A stretch of DNA of 64,000 bases, from positions 62,001-126,000 of the forward strand of contig JAEWGO010000015.1 of assembly GCA_023388255.1 (NCBI GenBank), given 5' to 3'. Positions 25,007-34,356 of the stretch are shown one piece after another. The notes beneath the pieces were generated by a model, which did no database searches, was not told where the DNA came from, and saw nothing but the letters and a program-made list of their open reading frames with translations. How positions within the stretch are numbered: position 1 is the first letter of the stretch; the number at the start of each line of letters is the position of its first letter. The position numbers were made by a program, and so were the translations under genes. Source of the DNA: Pseudomonadota bacterium. Lineage in GTDB: Bacteria; Pseudomonadota; Gammaproteobacteria; Xanthomonadales; Rhodanobacteraceae.

Positions 25007-27565
25007 TCATCGCCGCGGCTTGGCCCGATGCGTCGGCGTCGCGGTCCATGGATCGTCCGGCCACGGATGTTTCGGGTAGCGGCCTTTCAGTTCCTTCTTC
25101 ACTTCGGGATAGGTGCGCTCCCAGAAGCTCTTCAGATCCTGCGTGACCTGCACCGGCTTGCCGCCTGGCGAGAGCAGATGCAAGGTCAGTGGTACGCGGC
25201 CGTTGGCGATGCGCGGCGTGTCGGCGAGGCCGAACAATTCCTGCAGTTTCACCGCGAGTATCGGCGGCATGTCGACCGCATAGGCGATGCGGCGTTCGAG
25301 ACCGCTCGGCACGTGAACCGCAGTTGGCGCCTGCTCGTCGAGCGCGCGGCGCATCGTGAAATCGAGCCGTGCGGCGAGCGCGTCGGAAAGCTCGGCCGGC
25401 TGCAATGCATCGAGGCGGCGCTTGTTCGCCAGGTACGGCGCGAGCCAGTCCTCCAGCGTCGCCAGCAAGGCCGCGTCGGAAAAATCCGGCAGCCCCAGTT
25501 CCGGACACCAGCCGCGCAGCGCGCCGACGCGCAGGCGCAACTCGCGCGCATGGTCGCTCCACGGCAACGCGGCGAGACCGAGTTCGCGCACGGCGGCGAG
25601 CAGGGCCGGTACGGCATCCTCGGGTGTGGTCGGCACCGCGCGGCGTTCGAGCACGATCGCGTCGAAGCGGCGTTCCTCGAACGCCTCCACGCTACGGGTG
25701 TCGCGGTTCCAGCGCACATTGCGCACGCGTGCGAAGCGCTGCGGGAACTCGCGTTCGAGGCCGTCCGGGTCGAATGGCGCGGCGGCGAACACGAGGCTGT
25801 CGCGTGCCTCGTGGCGCAGCTCGATCACGACCAGCCATGGTTCGCCATACAGCGCGCTTTCGTCGAGCAGGCGCGCGCCGCGGCCGTTGGCGAGCGTGTA
25901 GCGGCGCGGATTGTTCGCATCCTGCTTCGCGATGCGGTCGGGAAACGCATGCATCAGCACGTCGCCGGCGGCTGTGCGTTCCTGAAGAGTGCGGCCAGGA
26001 CTTGCTGCCGTTTGACTTTTGCGGTCAGGGCTGATCACGGAAGAACTTCCGCGTCGCCGCCATGCATCGGCCGCTTGCGCGATCGCCGACAGCGCCGTGC
26101 CATCCGCGCCGAGTTCGCGCGCAGCGGCGCCGCGGCGTTCGCGCCATGCCTGCAGCGCGGCGACGCGCGAGCGGAAATCGTCATTGCGACCGGCCTCGCC
26201 GCGCAACGGATTGCGCGCCTCGATCAGCGCGACGAGATCGCACGCCAGCGCACGGTCGCGCGCATCCGCGCGCAGCACCGCGGCGGCGAGCCGCGGTTGC
26301 GCGCCCATGGCAAGCATGCGGCGGCCGCTGTCCGTGATGCGCCCGCCGTCGTCGAGCGCGCCGAGTCGGCGCAACAGGTCGCGCGCCTGCGCGAGCGGGC
26401 CGGATGGCGGCGGATCGAGCCAGCGCAGCGCGTCCGAACCCCAGGCGGCGAGTTCGAGCGCCAATTGCGACAATTCCACCTGCGCGATTTCCGGCGTGCG
26501 CTCGGCATCGAGGCGTCGACTCTGCGGCCACAACCGATACGAAGTGCCGGGTCCGAGGCGGCCGGCGCGGCCGGCACGCTGGTCGGCCGAGGCCTGCGAG
26601 ATGTTCGCGGTATCGAGCCGCGTGAAGCCGGAGTTGGGGTCGAAGCGCGGTTCGCGCGCGAGGCCGAGATCGACTACTGCACGCACGCCAGGCAAGGTCA
26701 GGCTCGATTCGGCGACGTTCGTCCCCAGCACGACGCGGCGCGTGCCGGGCGCGGCCGGGGCGAGCGCGGCATGCTGGTCCGCGAGGGCAAGTTCGCCGTG
26801 CAGCGCGATGATCGCGACCTTCGCCTCTGCCGGGGCGAGGAGCGAAGACAGCGCATCCCGTGCGCGTTCGATCTCGCGCTTGCCGGGCAGGAACGCGAGC
26901 ACGTCGCCGTCGTTGTCGGCCAGTGCCTGTTCGATTGCGCGGCGGACTTGGAACGGCCAGCCACGTTCCGGGAATGCTTCGCCGGGACGCGCGGGCGGAT
27001 GCTCGATGCGCACCGGAAAGCTGCGGCCCTCGCTGGCCAGTTGTGGCGCATCGAACCAGCGCGCGATGCGCTCGCCGTCGAGCGTGGCCGACATGATGAC
27101 GAGGCGCAGCTCCGGTCGCAGGTTCGTCTGCACGTCGAGCGCGAGCGCAGCGCCGAGGTCGCCATGCAGGTGGCGTTCGTGGAATTCGTCGAACAGGATC
27201 GCGCCGACGCCGGGCAGCTCCGGGTCATCCTGGATCATCCGCGTCAGGATGCCCTCGGTGACGACTTCGATGCGCGTGGCCGGCGATACCTTCGATTCGA
27301 AGCGGATGCGATAGCCGACCGTCTCGCCGACACGCTCGCTACGCTGCGCCGCCATGAACTCGGCCGCCGCGCGCGCGGCGATGCGGCGCGGCTCGAGCAT
27401 CAATACCTTGCGACCGCCGAGCCATTGCGCATCGAGCAGCGCGAGCGGCACGCGCGTGGTCTTGCCAGCGCCGGGCGGCGCTTCGAGCACCAGGCGCGGA
27501 TGAGCGGCCAGCGCCGCCTGCAGCTGCGGCAGAAGCGTGTCGATGGGCAGAGAGGTGTGTTGCAT
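25007..27565 (-). CDS. hrpB: ATP-dependent helicase HrpB
   Basis: 852 residues, a DEAH-box helicase close in length to E. coli HrpB. Motif I is EAPPGAGKTTRVPL (28-41), motif II LFDEFHERH (Asp126), motif III MSATLDGERI; then LGTNVAESSLTLPGVRAVVDLG and ASADQRAGRAGRLGPGTSYRLW for motifs V and VI, and the HrpB C-terminal domain ending FWERTYPEVKKELKGRYPKHPW. Natural substrate is uncertain; DEAH helicases of this kind remodel RNA. The start MQHTSLPIDTLLP is typical; an upstream in-frame Met is less likely. A MotA/MotB-like pair follows on the same strand. Confidence 0.95.
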   Translation of the reverse strand: MQHTSLPIDTLLPQLQAALAAHPRLVLEAPPGAGKTTRVPLALLDAQWLGGRKVLMLEPRRIAARAAAEFMAAQRSERVGETVGYRIRFESKVSPATRIEVVTEGILTRMIQDDPELPGVGAILFDEFHERHLHGDLGAALALDVQTNLRPELRLVIMSATLDGERIARWFDAPQLASEGRSFPVRIEHPPARPGEAFPERGWPFQVRRAIEQALADNDGDVLAFLPGKREIERARDALSSLLAPAEAKVAIIALHGELALADQHAALAPAAPGTRRVVLGTNVAESSLTLPGVRAVVDLGLAREPRFDPNSGFTRLDTANISQASADQRAGRAGRLGPGTSYRLWPQSRRLDAERTPEIAQVELSQLALELAAWGSDALRWLDPPPSGPLAQARDLLRRLGALDDGGRITDSGRRMLAMGAQPRLAAAVLRADARDRALACDLVALIEARNPLRGEAGRNDDFRSRVAALQAWRERRGAAARELGADGTALSAIAQAADAWRRRGSSSVISPDRKSQTAASPGRTLQERTAAGDVLMHAFPDRIAKQDANNPRRYTLANGRGARLLDESALYGEPWLVVIELRHEARDSLVFAAAPFDPDGLEREFPQRFARVRNVRWNRDTRSVEAFEERRFDAIVLERRAVPTTPEDAVPALLAAVRELGLAALPWSDHARELRLRVGALRGWCPELGLPDFSDAALLATLEDWLAPYLANKRRLDALQPAELSDALAARLDFTMRRALDEQAPTAVHVPSGLERRIAYAVDMPPILAVKLQELFGLADTPRIANGRVPLTLHLLSPGGKPVQVTQDLKSFWERTYPEVKKELKGRYPKHPWPDDPWTATPTHRAKPRR

Positions 27566-27660
27566 CAGCTGGACGGAGCGCGAGCGCAAGCGGTCGGAAG
27601 GCAAACCGCGATTGTAGGCGGATCGCTGCTGCTGCCCGCGCATCGGCATCGCACCGCAAA

Positions 27661-27692
27661 TGAAAACGGCGCGGTCGAAACCGACCGCGCCG
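27661..27692 (-). terminator. Rho-independent terminator for the gene ending at 27717
   Basis: 11-bp perfect stem CGGCGCGGTCG (27667-27677) / CGACCGCGCCG (27682-27692) with loop AAAC. On the minus strand it is followed by TTTTCA (27666-27661). Confidence 0.82.
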
Positions 27693-27716
27693 CTGATTCA
27701 TGCAGCGATCGATGCG

Positions 27717-28913
27717 TTATTCGCAGACCATGCCGTTCGCGCTGAAGATGCGATCGTAGGTCGTCAGGCCGCTGAAACTCGGAACCGGAGCCGGCAGGTT
27801 GGCCAGCGGCGAGAACGTCACGTTCATCTGTCCGCAACTCTTCATCTCGAACTTGGCCGTGCCCCAAGGCTTCTGCGTCAGCCCATTGCCGAGGTAGTTG
27901 GTCTGGATTGTCAGGCTGGTGGTGCCTGAAGCAGGACTATCGAACGCGGCATTGCCGACCAACCACAGAGGGTCGCCATTCAGATCCTGTGTCAGCAGGT
28001 CGAAACCGAGCTGCCGGCGCAGCGGGTGCGTGGGGTCATAGGCCTCGGCGACCTGCACGATCAGGCCTTCGTTGAGTTGCGTATTGGCCCACTGCGCCCC
28101 GGCGTAGCCGTCCAGCGGCAGCGATGCGTAGGCATCCGGGTAGTCGGTCTGGTTCGGCACGTAGGCATCCATCGCGATGTCGACAGGAGTCACGCCATTC
28201 AGGAACGGATTGATGCGCAGTGTGAACGCATCGCTGAAGGTGAAGTAGCCGGCGCCGTCGTAGGGGTAGTTCTCCAGCACATAGGTCGTGCTGCTGATGA
28301 CCGGGCTGTCGAACGGCGTGTCGGAGATCACCGTGTTCGGTTCCACCGCCATGCGGACCATGCTCTTGGTAGTGGTGAAATCGATATTGCCCTGCTTGAC
28401 GAGGAACTGCGGGAAGCGTGGCACTACATTGCTGCTCGCATTGGCGGCGCGGTCGATGCGCACGAGCGTCATCGCGTTGAAAGCGCCTGTCGGGTTGTAT
28501 GTGGTCGGATTGCCGCTGCTGCTGCAGGCCAGGCGCCAGACAGTGATCGTCACATTTTCGGTGGTGCCGCCGGCGGAACTTGTCGCATACACCGGCATCG
28601 TCACCCGCTTGAACAGACTGCTGGATGCGTCGGGCAACGGATCGGCCGCGCAGCTCGGCGGATAGGCGCGAAATGCGTTCGCCATCGGCGTGCCAGGATA
28701 GGTCGATGTGCCCATCACCTTTGGCGATGCGACGGTAGCACCTGCGGCGGCAGGTTGGGACAGACGCACGCGCGGAATCTGTTGCAGCTTCGCGGCGGCT
28801 TGCGCGTGATACGCGACGGCTTCGGCGGACAGTGCCGGATTCGCCTCGGCGGCGAACGCGGAAACGGAGACGCTGGCGGCGAGCCCGAGCGTCAGGTGGA
28901 TCAAGGTGTTCAT
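27717..28913 (-). CDS. Exported protein with C-terminal DRIF motif
   Basis: 398 residues from MNTLIHLTLGLAASVSVSAF, a signal peptide cleaved after FAA. The mature protein is Thr/Ser/Pro-rich and beta-rich (VTMPVYATSS, GTTENVTITVWRLACSSSG, TTYVLENYPYDGAGYFTFSDAF, TPVDIAMDAYVPNQTDYPDAY). No catalytic motif is seen and no family is recognised. It ends TTYDRIFSANGMVCE, an altered form of the IFxxGF tail of its neighbours, here with a terminal cysteine. GGGGA lies 8 nt upstream. It is divergent from tatD, so an upstream regulator is not obvious. Confidence 0.7.
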   Translation of the reverse strand: MNTLIHLTLGLAASVSVSAFAAEANPALSAEAVAYHAQAAAKLQQIPRVRLSQPAAAGATVASPKVMGTSTYPGTPMANAFRAYPPSCAADPLPDASSSLFKRVTMPVYATSSAGGTTENVTITVWRLACSSSGNPTTYNPTGAFNAMTLVRIDRAANASSNVVPRFPQFLVKQGNIDFTTTKSMVRMAVEPNTVISDTPFDSPVISSTTYVLENYPYDGAGYFTFSDAFTLRINPFLNGVTPVDIAMDAYVPNQTDYPDAYASLPLDGYAGAQWANTQLNEGLIVQVAEAYDPTHPLRRQLGFDLLTQDLNGDPLWLVGNAAFDSPASGTTSLTIQTNYLGNGLTQKPWGTAKFEMKSCGQMNVTFSPLANLPAPVPSFSGLTTYDRIFSANGMVCE

Positions 28914-29046
28914 CGGTGTATCCCCACGGTTGGACCTGCGCGAGCATGGTCGGAAAGCAATGAATTCGCAGTGAACCGCGCCTGTGCGCAGGAAGCAAGT
29001 TGCTTCCATAATTGCGCGTTTACATGACACGGTTCACCACGCCCTC

Positions 29047-29826
29047 GTGATCGACATCGGCGCCAACCTCACCCACGAATCCTTCCGCGCCGATTTCGAC
29101 GCAGTGCTCGAACGTGCGCGCCGGCATGGCGTCGCCGAAATCGTCGTGACCGGTGCAAGCGCCGGAGGCAGCCGCGCGGCACGCGAACTCGCCCGCCAGT
29201 ATCCGGGCTTCCTGCATGCGACCGCCGGCGTGCATCCGCATCACGCACACGATTACGACGAAACTGTAGACGTGTTGCTGCGCGAACTCGTCGCAACGCA
29301 GGAAGTGAAAGCCGTCGGCGAGACCGGTCTCGACTACAACCGCGACTTCTCGCCGCGCGCGGCGCAGCTCGCCGCGTTCGAGCGCCAGCTCGCCATCGCG
29401 ATCGACACCGGCAAGCCGTTGTTCCTGCACCAGCGCGACGCGCACGCGGACTTCCTCGCCTGCCTCGACAACGTGCGTGGGCGCATCGGCCGCGCGGTCG
29501 TGCACTGCTTCACCGGCGAACGCGCGCAACTGCTCGACTATCTGGAACGCGATTTCTTCATCGGCATCACCGGCTGGATCTGCGACGAACGACGCGGCGC
29601 GCACCTGCGCGAGCTGGTCGGGTTGATCCCGGCCGACCGCCTGATGATCGAGACCGACGCGCCGTACCTGCTGCCGCGCGACCTGCACCCGAAGCCTTCG
29701 CACCGGCGCAACGAGCCGATGTATCTCGCGCACGTCTGCCGCGCGGTCGCGGCCGCGCGCGGTGACGACGCCGAAGAGCTCATGGCGCGGACGAGCTCGA
29801 ACGCGCGCGCATTCTTCGCGTTGTAG
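29047..29826 (+). CDS. tatD: TatD family metal-dependent DNase
   Basis: 259 residues starting at GTG 29047 (VIDIGANLTHESF), the position equal to the E. coli TatD start. TatD is a TIM-barrel hydrolase with 3'-5' exonuclease activity in DNA repair and degradation. Blocks are TAGVHPHHAHDYDE, VKAVGETGLDYNRDFSP, KPLFLHQRDAHADFL, RAVVHCFTG, GITGWICDERRG and IETDAPYLLPRDLHPKPSHRRNEP. The GITGWxCDERRG segment distinguishes TatD from YcfH and YjjV. The upstream in-frame extension overlaps the divergent promoter region and is not used. Confidence 0.93.
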   Translation: MIDIGANLTHESFRADFDAVLERARRHGVAEIVVTGASAGGSRAARELARQYPGFLHATAGVHPHHAHDYDETVDVLLRELVATQEVKAVGETGLDYNRDFSPRAAQLAAFERQLAIAIDTGKPLFLHQRDAHADFLACLDNVRGRIGRAVVHCFTGERAQLLDYLERDFFIGITGWICDERRGAHLRELVGLIPADRLMIETDAPYLLPRDLHPKPSHRRNEPMYLAHVCRAVAAARGDDAEELMARTSSNARAFFAL

Positions 29827-29867
29827 CGCTCCCGCGCAGGTATGGAGATCGGGCTCGCGAAGTCCGA

Positions 29868-32114
29868 TCAGGGATGGGTTCGTCGTATCGGCGGCAGGAG
29901 TATCGGCGGCGCGCGCATCCGCGGCGGTGATGTCCAAGGGGTTTCAGAGGGCAGCACAGCCATGCCGGCGCGTGATTGTCCGCCGATCACCGAGAAGTCG
30001 CCGCCCGCCAGCACGCCGCCATGGACGCCGGGAACGAGTGCGCTGATCCCCATGCCGTCGGGCGCCGGGTTCCAGTCCGGAATCGTGTCGTGCAGATCGG
30101 CGGACAGTTTCATCAGGAGGCTGCGCGGCGGGAGGTCGCTGCCTTGAAACCAGTGACCGCCGACGTAGATGGCATGGTCGGCGCCGACGGCCAATGTGCT
30201 CACATGGGGCCAGGGCCCTCCGCTTTGCACGGTCGAGGTCCATGTCGCTTCGACGATGCCGTCGCGTGCGATCTTCATGATCTCGTTGATGCCGGGATCG
30301 CCGTGCGTTGCGATGGCGGCATCGAGGGCGCCATCCGGACCGATCGCCAGTGCCGTCGCCTGATCCGCCGACAGGTCCCATTCCAGTTCCGCCGTGGCCG
30401 AATTTGCCTTGTACTTGGCGATGGAGTAGCTGCGGCTGTCGACGTGGTGGATAACACTTGTGTAGATCGCGCCGGTGTCGTCGACGACGATGTCACGCAC
30501 CGTGCCGTTGGTATCGGGTATCCATTGCGGATCCAGAGTCGCGTCGAATCGGGACATTCTTGCCAAGCCGTATCGGTACGTCGTGCCCGTCATGTAGAAA
30601 AAGTCGCCGACTGCGTAAACATGGTCATGCGCATCCGTTGCCATGGCATACACCGGGCCGAACAGGTCCGGATTCCAACCCGGATCGACGTCGCCGTGGC
30701 CACTCCCCGAGAACTTGGCGAGACGGCAGTGATAGGAGTTGTAAGGAATCTGGGGAACGACGTATACGTCGCCGTCACCATCGACCGCGAGCGCCTGCAC
30801 GACACTGTCGAACGACGGATTCCAATCGAGGTCGAGCGTCCCATCCGCAGCCAGCCGCAACAGGTTCTTGCGCGTCGCGGTGCCGATCTTCTGGAAGTGG
30901 CCGCCGACGATGAGCGCGCCATCGGCTTGGCGCGCGACGGCCGTGACTTCGCCCGGCACCTGTGCGCCGACGGTAGGCGAAGACGCGCCGTTGCTTGCAG
31001 CCAGGCGTGCGATGGAAGCAGCTTCCCGCCCGGCCACGCCATCGAACTCGCCTCCGGCATAGAGCGTGCCATCGGCCATCGGCATCAGCACATGCACGGC
31101 GCCATTGGCCGAAGCGGTCCAGACGGCATCGACGTTGCCGCTGGCCGCGGACAATTTGGTGACCCCCGCTCCATTGCTCACATAAAGCGAGCCCGCGTTG
31201 TCGAAGGCCGGTGAACCGGCAGTGCCCGGGTGCCAACCGGCGGAAATGGCGCCCTTCCCGGAGGCAGGAAATTTGACCAATGAGCGCGAGGGCTCGTTGG
31301 GAATGGAAAAACGGCCCGCTGCGTACAGGGCGTCGTCCGGACCAATGGCCAGTGAAGCCACGCCGCCCTTGATCGTCGGGTTCCAGTCGCTGGCCGGCAA
31401 GCCGGAGCCTGTACCCGAAAATTTGAAGATGAGAAGCCTGTACCAGTCGAGCCCCTCGGTTGCGGCATACACCGCCCCCTGCCGATCGAGCGCGAGCGTG
31501 ATGACTTCGTCGGCATCCGGTCTCCAGTTCGCATCGACATTTCCGCGGCCACCCGTCGACACCTTCGCCAGATTCGCGTGCTGCTGGCCGTTGATCGAGC
31601 GGAAGTTACCGCCGGCGAACAGGAAACCGCGGCCATCGAGCGCCAACGCTTTGACCCGGTAATGCTGCCATTCCTGCGTCCCCGCTTCGGCGAAGCCGGG
31701 ATTCCATTCCGCATCCACCGCGCCGGTGCCCTTGCCGGACAGCTTGGCGACGAGCTCGTGCCGTTGTCCGTTGACGCGTGTGAAGGCGCCACCGACGTAG
31801 ACGTCGCCGTCGGCGTTGACGGCCAAGGCGAAGACTTCCCCGTCGAGCGACGGATTCCAGGTCTTGTCCAGCAAGCCCGACGGCGTGATGCGCGCGATGC
31901 GGTTGCGCAAGACGCCGTCGATCATCGTGAATCGGCCTCCGACGATCAGGCCCCCATCGGGCTGCTGCGCCATCGCGGCGACGGAACCGACGAGTCCGAT
32001 AGGCACATTCAACGAATCCAGCGGTGCCGGCGTTTGTGAAAACGCCATCGCCCCCGACAGGAGCAGAACCAGGCCCGCAAAAGCGCGGGCAGACCACGAT
32101 GTCCCCAATCCCAT
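29868..32114 (-). CDS. Secreted delta-60-type repeat (beta-propeller) protein
   Basis: 748 residues from MGLGTSWSARAFAGLVLLLS, with a signal peptide ending AFSQ. The protein is built of at least ten repeats of about 50-60 residues, each with a core such as LIVGGRFTMIDG, VYVGGAFTRVNG, LFAGGNFRSING, LYAGGEFDGVAG, LIVGGHFQKIG and VLAGGDFSVIGG, and a WNP turn (TWNPSLDG, EWNPGF, DWNPTIKG). This is the delta-60 repeat found in large exported proteins; role unknown, perhaps surface adhesion. Unlike its neighbours it lacks a terminal IFxxGF; it ends in a proline/arginine-rich stretch (RMRAPPILLPPIRRTHP), possibly a damaged C-terminus. It is convergent with tatD. Confidence 0.82.
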   Translation of the reverse strand: MGLGTSWSARAFAGLVLLLSGAMAFSQTPAPLDSLNVPIGLVGSVAAMAQQPDGGLIVGGRFTMIDGVLRNRIARITPSGLLDKTWNPSLDGEVFALAVNADGDVYVGGAFTRVNGQRHELVAKLSGKGTGAVDAEWNPGFAEAGTQEWQHYRVKALALDGRGFLFAGGNFRSINGQQHANLAKVSTGGRGNVDANWRPDADEVITLALDRQGAVYAATEGLDWYRLLIFKFSGTGSGLPASDWNPTIKGGVASLAIGPDDALYAAGRFSIPNEPSRSLVKFPASGKGAISAGWHPGTAGSPAFDNAGSLYVSNGAGVTKLSAASGNVDAVWTASANGAVHVLMPMADGTLYAGGEFDGVAGREAASIARLAASNGASSPTVGAQVPGEVTAVARQADGALIVGGHFQKIGTATRKNLLRLAADGTLDLDWNPSFDSVVQALAVDGDGDVYVVPQIPYNSYHCRLAKFSGSGHGDVDPGWNPDLFGPVYAMATDAHDHVYAVGDFFYMTGTTYRYGLARMSRFDATLDPQWIPDTNGTVRDIVVDDTGAIYTSVIHHVDSRSYSIAKYKANSATAELEWDLSADQATALAIGPDGALDAAIATHGDPGINEIMKIARDGIVEATWTSTVQSGGPWPHVSTLAVGADHAIYVGGHWFQGSDLPPRSLLMKLSADLHDTIPDWNPAPDGMGISALVPGVHGGVLAGGDFSVIGGQSRAGMAVLPSETPWTSPPRMRAPPILLPPIRRTHP

Positions 32115-32259
32115 GTCCCCGTCTCCATCGAAGTTCGCTGCTCCGCAGCGCCGGCCATGGTACCCGCCTTGCGCGTGCAGTCGCCTGCGAGGTGGGTCAA
32201 GGGGCGAGGAGAATGGCATGCAGGCGACCCGCGTTCGTGCGGGTAGATGCCGTCATTCC

Positions 32260-32958
32260 TCAGCGCGAATCGACCAGCACGATCTCCGCATCGTCGAGTG
32301 CGGTCACCGTGAACGCGGGCACGTCACGGATTGCCACGCCATCGCGCGCATCGATGCGCACGCCGTCAATTTCGACGGCACCGGCGGCCGGAACGAGATA
32401 GGCGTGCCGGCCCGCACCGAGCGTGTACTCGACACGCTCGTCGGCCTTCAAGGTCGCACCGAGCACGCGCGCATCCGCACGGATCGGCAGCGCGTCGCCA
32501 TCGCCGTCATGACCGCTGGCGAGCACGACGAAGCGGCCCGAGCGGTCGCCTTTCGGAAACGGCCGCGCGCCCCAGGATGGCGTGCCGCCACGCGCATCGG
32601 GAATGATCCAGATCTGGAAGATGCGCGTGGTTTCGCTCTCGGCGTTGTATTCGGCGTGGCGGATGCCGCTGCCGGCGCTCATGACCTGCACGTCGCCCGC
32701 TTCGGTGCGGCCCTGGTTGCCGAGGCTGTCCTCGTGCGTGATCGCACCGTCGCGGACGTAGGTGATGATCTCCATGTCCGCGTGCGGATGTGGCGGGAAG
32801 CCGGAGCCGGCGGCGATCTCGTCGTCGTTCCACACGCGCAGGTGGCCCCAGCCCATGCGTTCGGGATCGTCGTAGCCGGCAAACGAGAAATGATGGCGCG
32901 CCTTGAGCCAGCCGTGGTCGGCACCGCCAAGCGTGTTGAAAGGTCTGCGTTCGATCAT
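32260..32958 (-). CDS. Pirin family protein (YhhW-like quercetinase)
   Basis: 232 residues, two cupin domains. The N-terminal cupin carries the metal ligands: HHFSFAGYDDPERMGWGHLRVWNDD, FPPHPHADMEIITYV (His-x-His-x4-Glu region), GDVQVMSAGSGIRHAEYN. The C-terminal cupin (RADARVLGATL to the end) lacks ligands, as usual. Bacterial pirins such as YhhW can oxidise quercetin in vitro; natural role is uncertain. GGAGAAC precedes ATG. The gene is single and not linked to a LysR regulator here. Confidence 0.92.
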   Translation of the reverse strand: MIERRPFNTLGGADHGWLKARHHFSFAGYDDPERMGWGHLRVWNDDEIAAGSGFPPHPHADMEIITYVRDGAITHEDSLGNQGRTEAGDVQVMSAGSGIRHAEYNAESETTRIFQIWIIPDARGGTPSWGARPFPKGDRSGRFVVLASGHDGDGDALPIRADARVLGATLKADERVEYTLGAGRHAYLVPAAGAVEIDGVRIDARDGVAIRDVPAFTVTALDDAEIVLVDSR

Positions 32959-33103
32959 GGGAGTTCTCCGCTGCCACGAGGTGGCCGATGCCTCATTGTG
33001 GGAACGGCGATGCCCCGGCACCAGTTGGTAGGGAGGAAACGCATTGTTCGCGCAGGACGACTGTCGGAGGTTTCGCGGCCGAGAACGGATTCGAACAGGT
33101 CGG

Positions 33104-34351
33104 TCAGGACCGCTGCGCAATCGGTTGGCCAATCCAGCGCGTCGGTGCAATCGAAGACGCGAACAACACGCCGAGCAGGCCCGCAAGCAGCCAGGTCGCG
33201 AACTGCTTCGCCAGCACGATGGCTTCGATCAGGTGCCGGCTCCAAGCCGAATCGCGCCACGGCAGGCGATCCAGCCACGCGCACGGCAGTTCGGCGCAGA
33301 ACACGAAAATCGCGAGTGCGAACAAGCCGATGCAGAACGCACGCCACGGCGTTGCCAGTTCGCGTTGACGGAGCAGGGCCATCGGCAGCGCCAGACACGG
33401 CAGCCACAGCACGAAACGGTAGTCGTAGCTGTCCTTGAGCAGGAACAGCGGAACCGCGGCAAGGAATGCGATCTGCATCAAGGCGCTGCGGCGCGGATAC
33501 AGCGTTGCCAATGCCAGCGGGTGTTTGCGCAATGCGCACCACGCAATCACGGCCGCGACCAGACTCAGCGCGCAAGCGGCGACGGCGCACGGCCATCCGT
33601 ATTGGTGCGCGAGCCAATGCGCGCCGGTGGAAAAGCGCGTGCGGCCTTCGGGCGCACCGTGGCCGAGCACGCGAATCGTGTCGATGCCGATCGTCGCGAC
33701 CGCACCTGCGCAGGATGCGATCGCGAACAGCGCAACGAACAGACGTCGCGCGCGCACGGCGAGCCAGGCGAAGGCGCAACTCAACAGGGTATAGATCTTC
33801 AGGCTGGTGCTGAAACCCAGTGCGAGGCAGCCCGCCGCAGCCATCGCAGGCCGCCTGTCGGCGAGGCACCAAGCAGCGAGACACAGCAGCGCACTTGTCA
33901 GCAAGTCGAAATTCGCGCGCTCGACCGCCAGCTGCACGGCGGCGGAAAACAACAGCACGAGCAACAATGCGGCTTCGCCGACACCGATCGGCCGGAAAGC
34001 GAGGCAGAACGCGAAATAGAAAAGCCCGATCAGTGCGAACGCAACGGGGACATAGAGCGACGCGGTCAAGCCACGTCGCTGGAACGACAACCACGGCTCA
34101 TACGTTTGCGAATGCGTTTCGGCATCGATCGACGGCAGGAAGCAGGCGCCGGAAATCCATTGGCCTGCTCCGCTCGCGCAAACGTCGCCGGCGACCAGTT
34201 GCGCCGCCGCGTCGGAGAACGGTGGACGCTGCGCGCCGATCGGCGGCACGCCCAGCCAGATCCAGCCGCGCGTCTGGTACAGCCCTGTCGTGCCGAACAA
34301 TGCGAGTGCGAGCGCGAGAATCGTCCAGCGCCACCTGCGCCAATGATCCAT
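33104..34351 (-). CDS. Polytopic membrane protein (possible glycosyltransferase-87-like)
   Basis: 415 residues with about ten hydrophobic helices. The first is TILALALALFGTTGLYQTRG, followed by an extracytoplasmic loop with SGACFLPSIDAETHSQTYEPW, then alternating helices (YVPVAFALIGLFYFAFCLAF, ALLLVLLFSAAVQLAVERANFD, FSTSLKIYTLLSCAFAWLAV). The AxERANFDLL and SLKIYT segments recall membrane glycosyltransferases of the GT87/DUF2029 type that use lipid-linked sugars. This is weak evidence. The start lies 5 bases after the stop of the ABC permease gene, so it is translationally coupled with it. The longer open frame upstream overlaps the permease and is not used. Confidence 0.65.
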   Translation of the reverse strand: MDHWRRWRWTILALALALFGTTGLYQTRGWIWLGVPPIGAQRPPFSDAAAQLVAGDVCASGAGQWISGACFLPSIDAETHSQTYEPWLSFQRRGLTASLYVPVAFALIGLFYFAFCLAFRPIGVGEAALLLVLLFSAAVQLAVERANFDLLTSALLCLAAWCLADRRPAMAAAGCLALGFSTSLKIYTLLSCAFAWLAVRARRLFVALFAIASCAGAVATIGIDTIRVLGHGAPEGRTRFSTGAHWLAHQYGWPCAVAACALSLVAAVIAWCALRKHPLALATLYPRRSALMQIAFLAAVPLFLLKDSYDYRFVLWLPCLALPMALLRQRELATPWRAFCIGLFALAIFVFCAELPCAWLDRLPWRDSAWSRHLIEAIVLAKQFATWLLAGLLGVLFASSIAPTRWIGQPIAQRS

Positions 34352-34356
34352 CGTTG

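Noticed and set aside
22757..27565. Complete Zorya defence system
   Set aside because: Only ZorAB-like parts are present; HrpB is not ZorD and no ZorC or ZorE is seen.
24590..27745. A 1051-codon plus-strand frame opposite hrpB
   Set aside because: Antisense shadow of a gene with full helicase motifs; Arg/Ala-rich and without domains.
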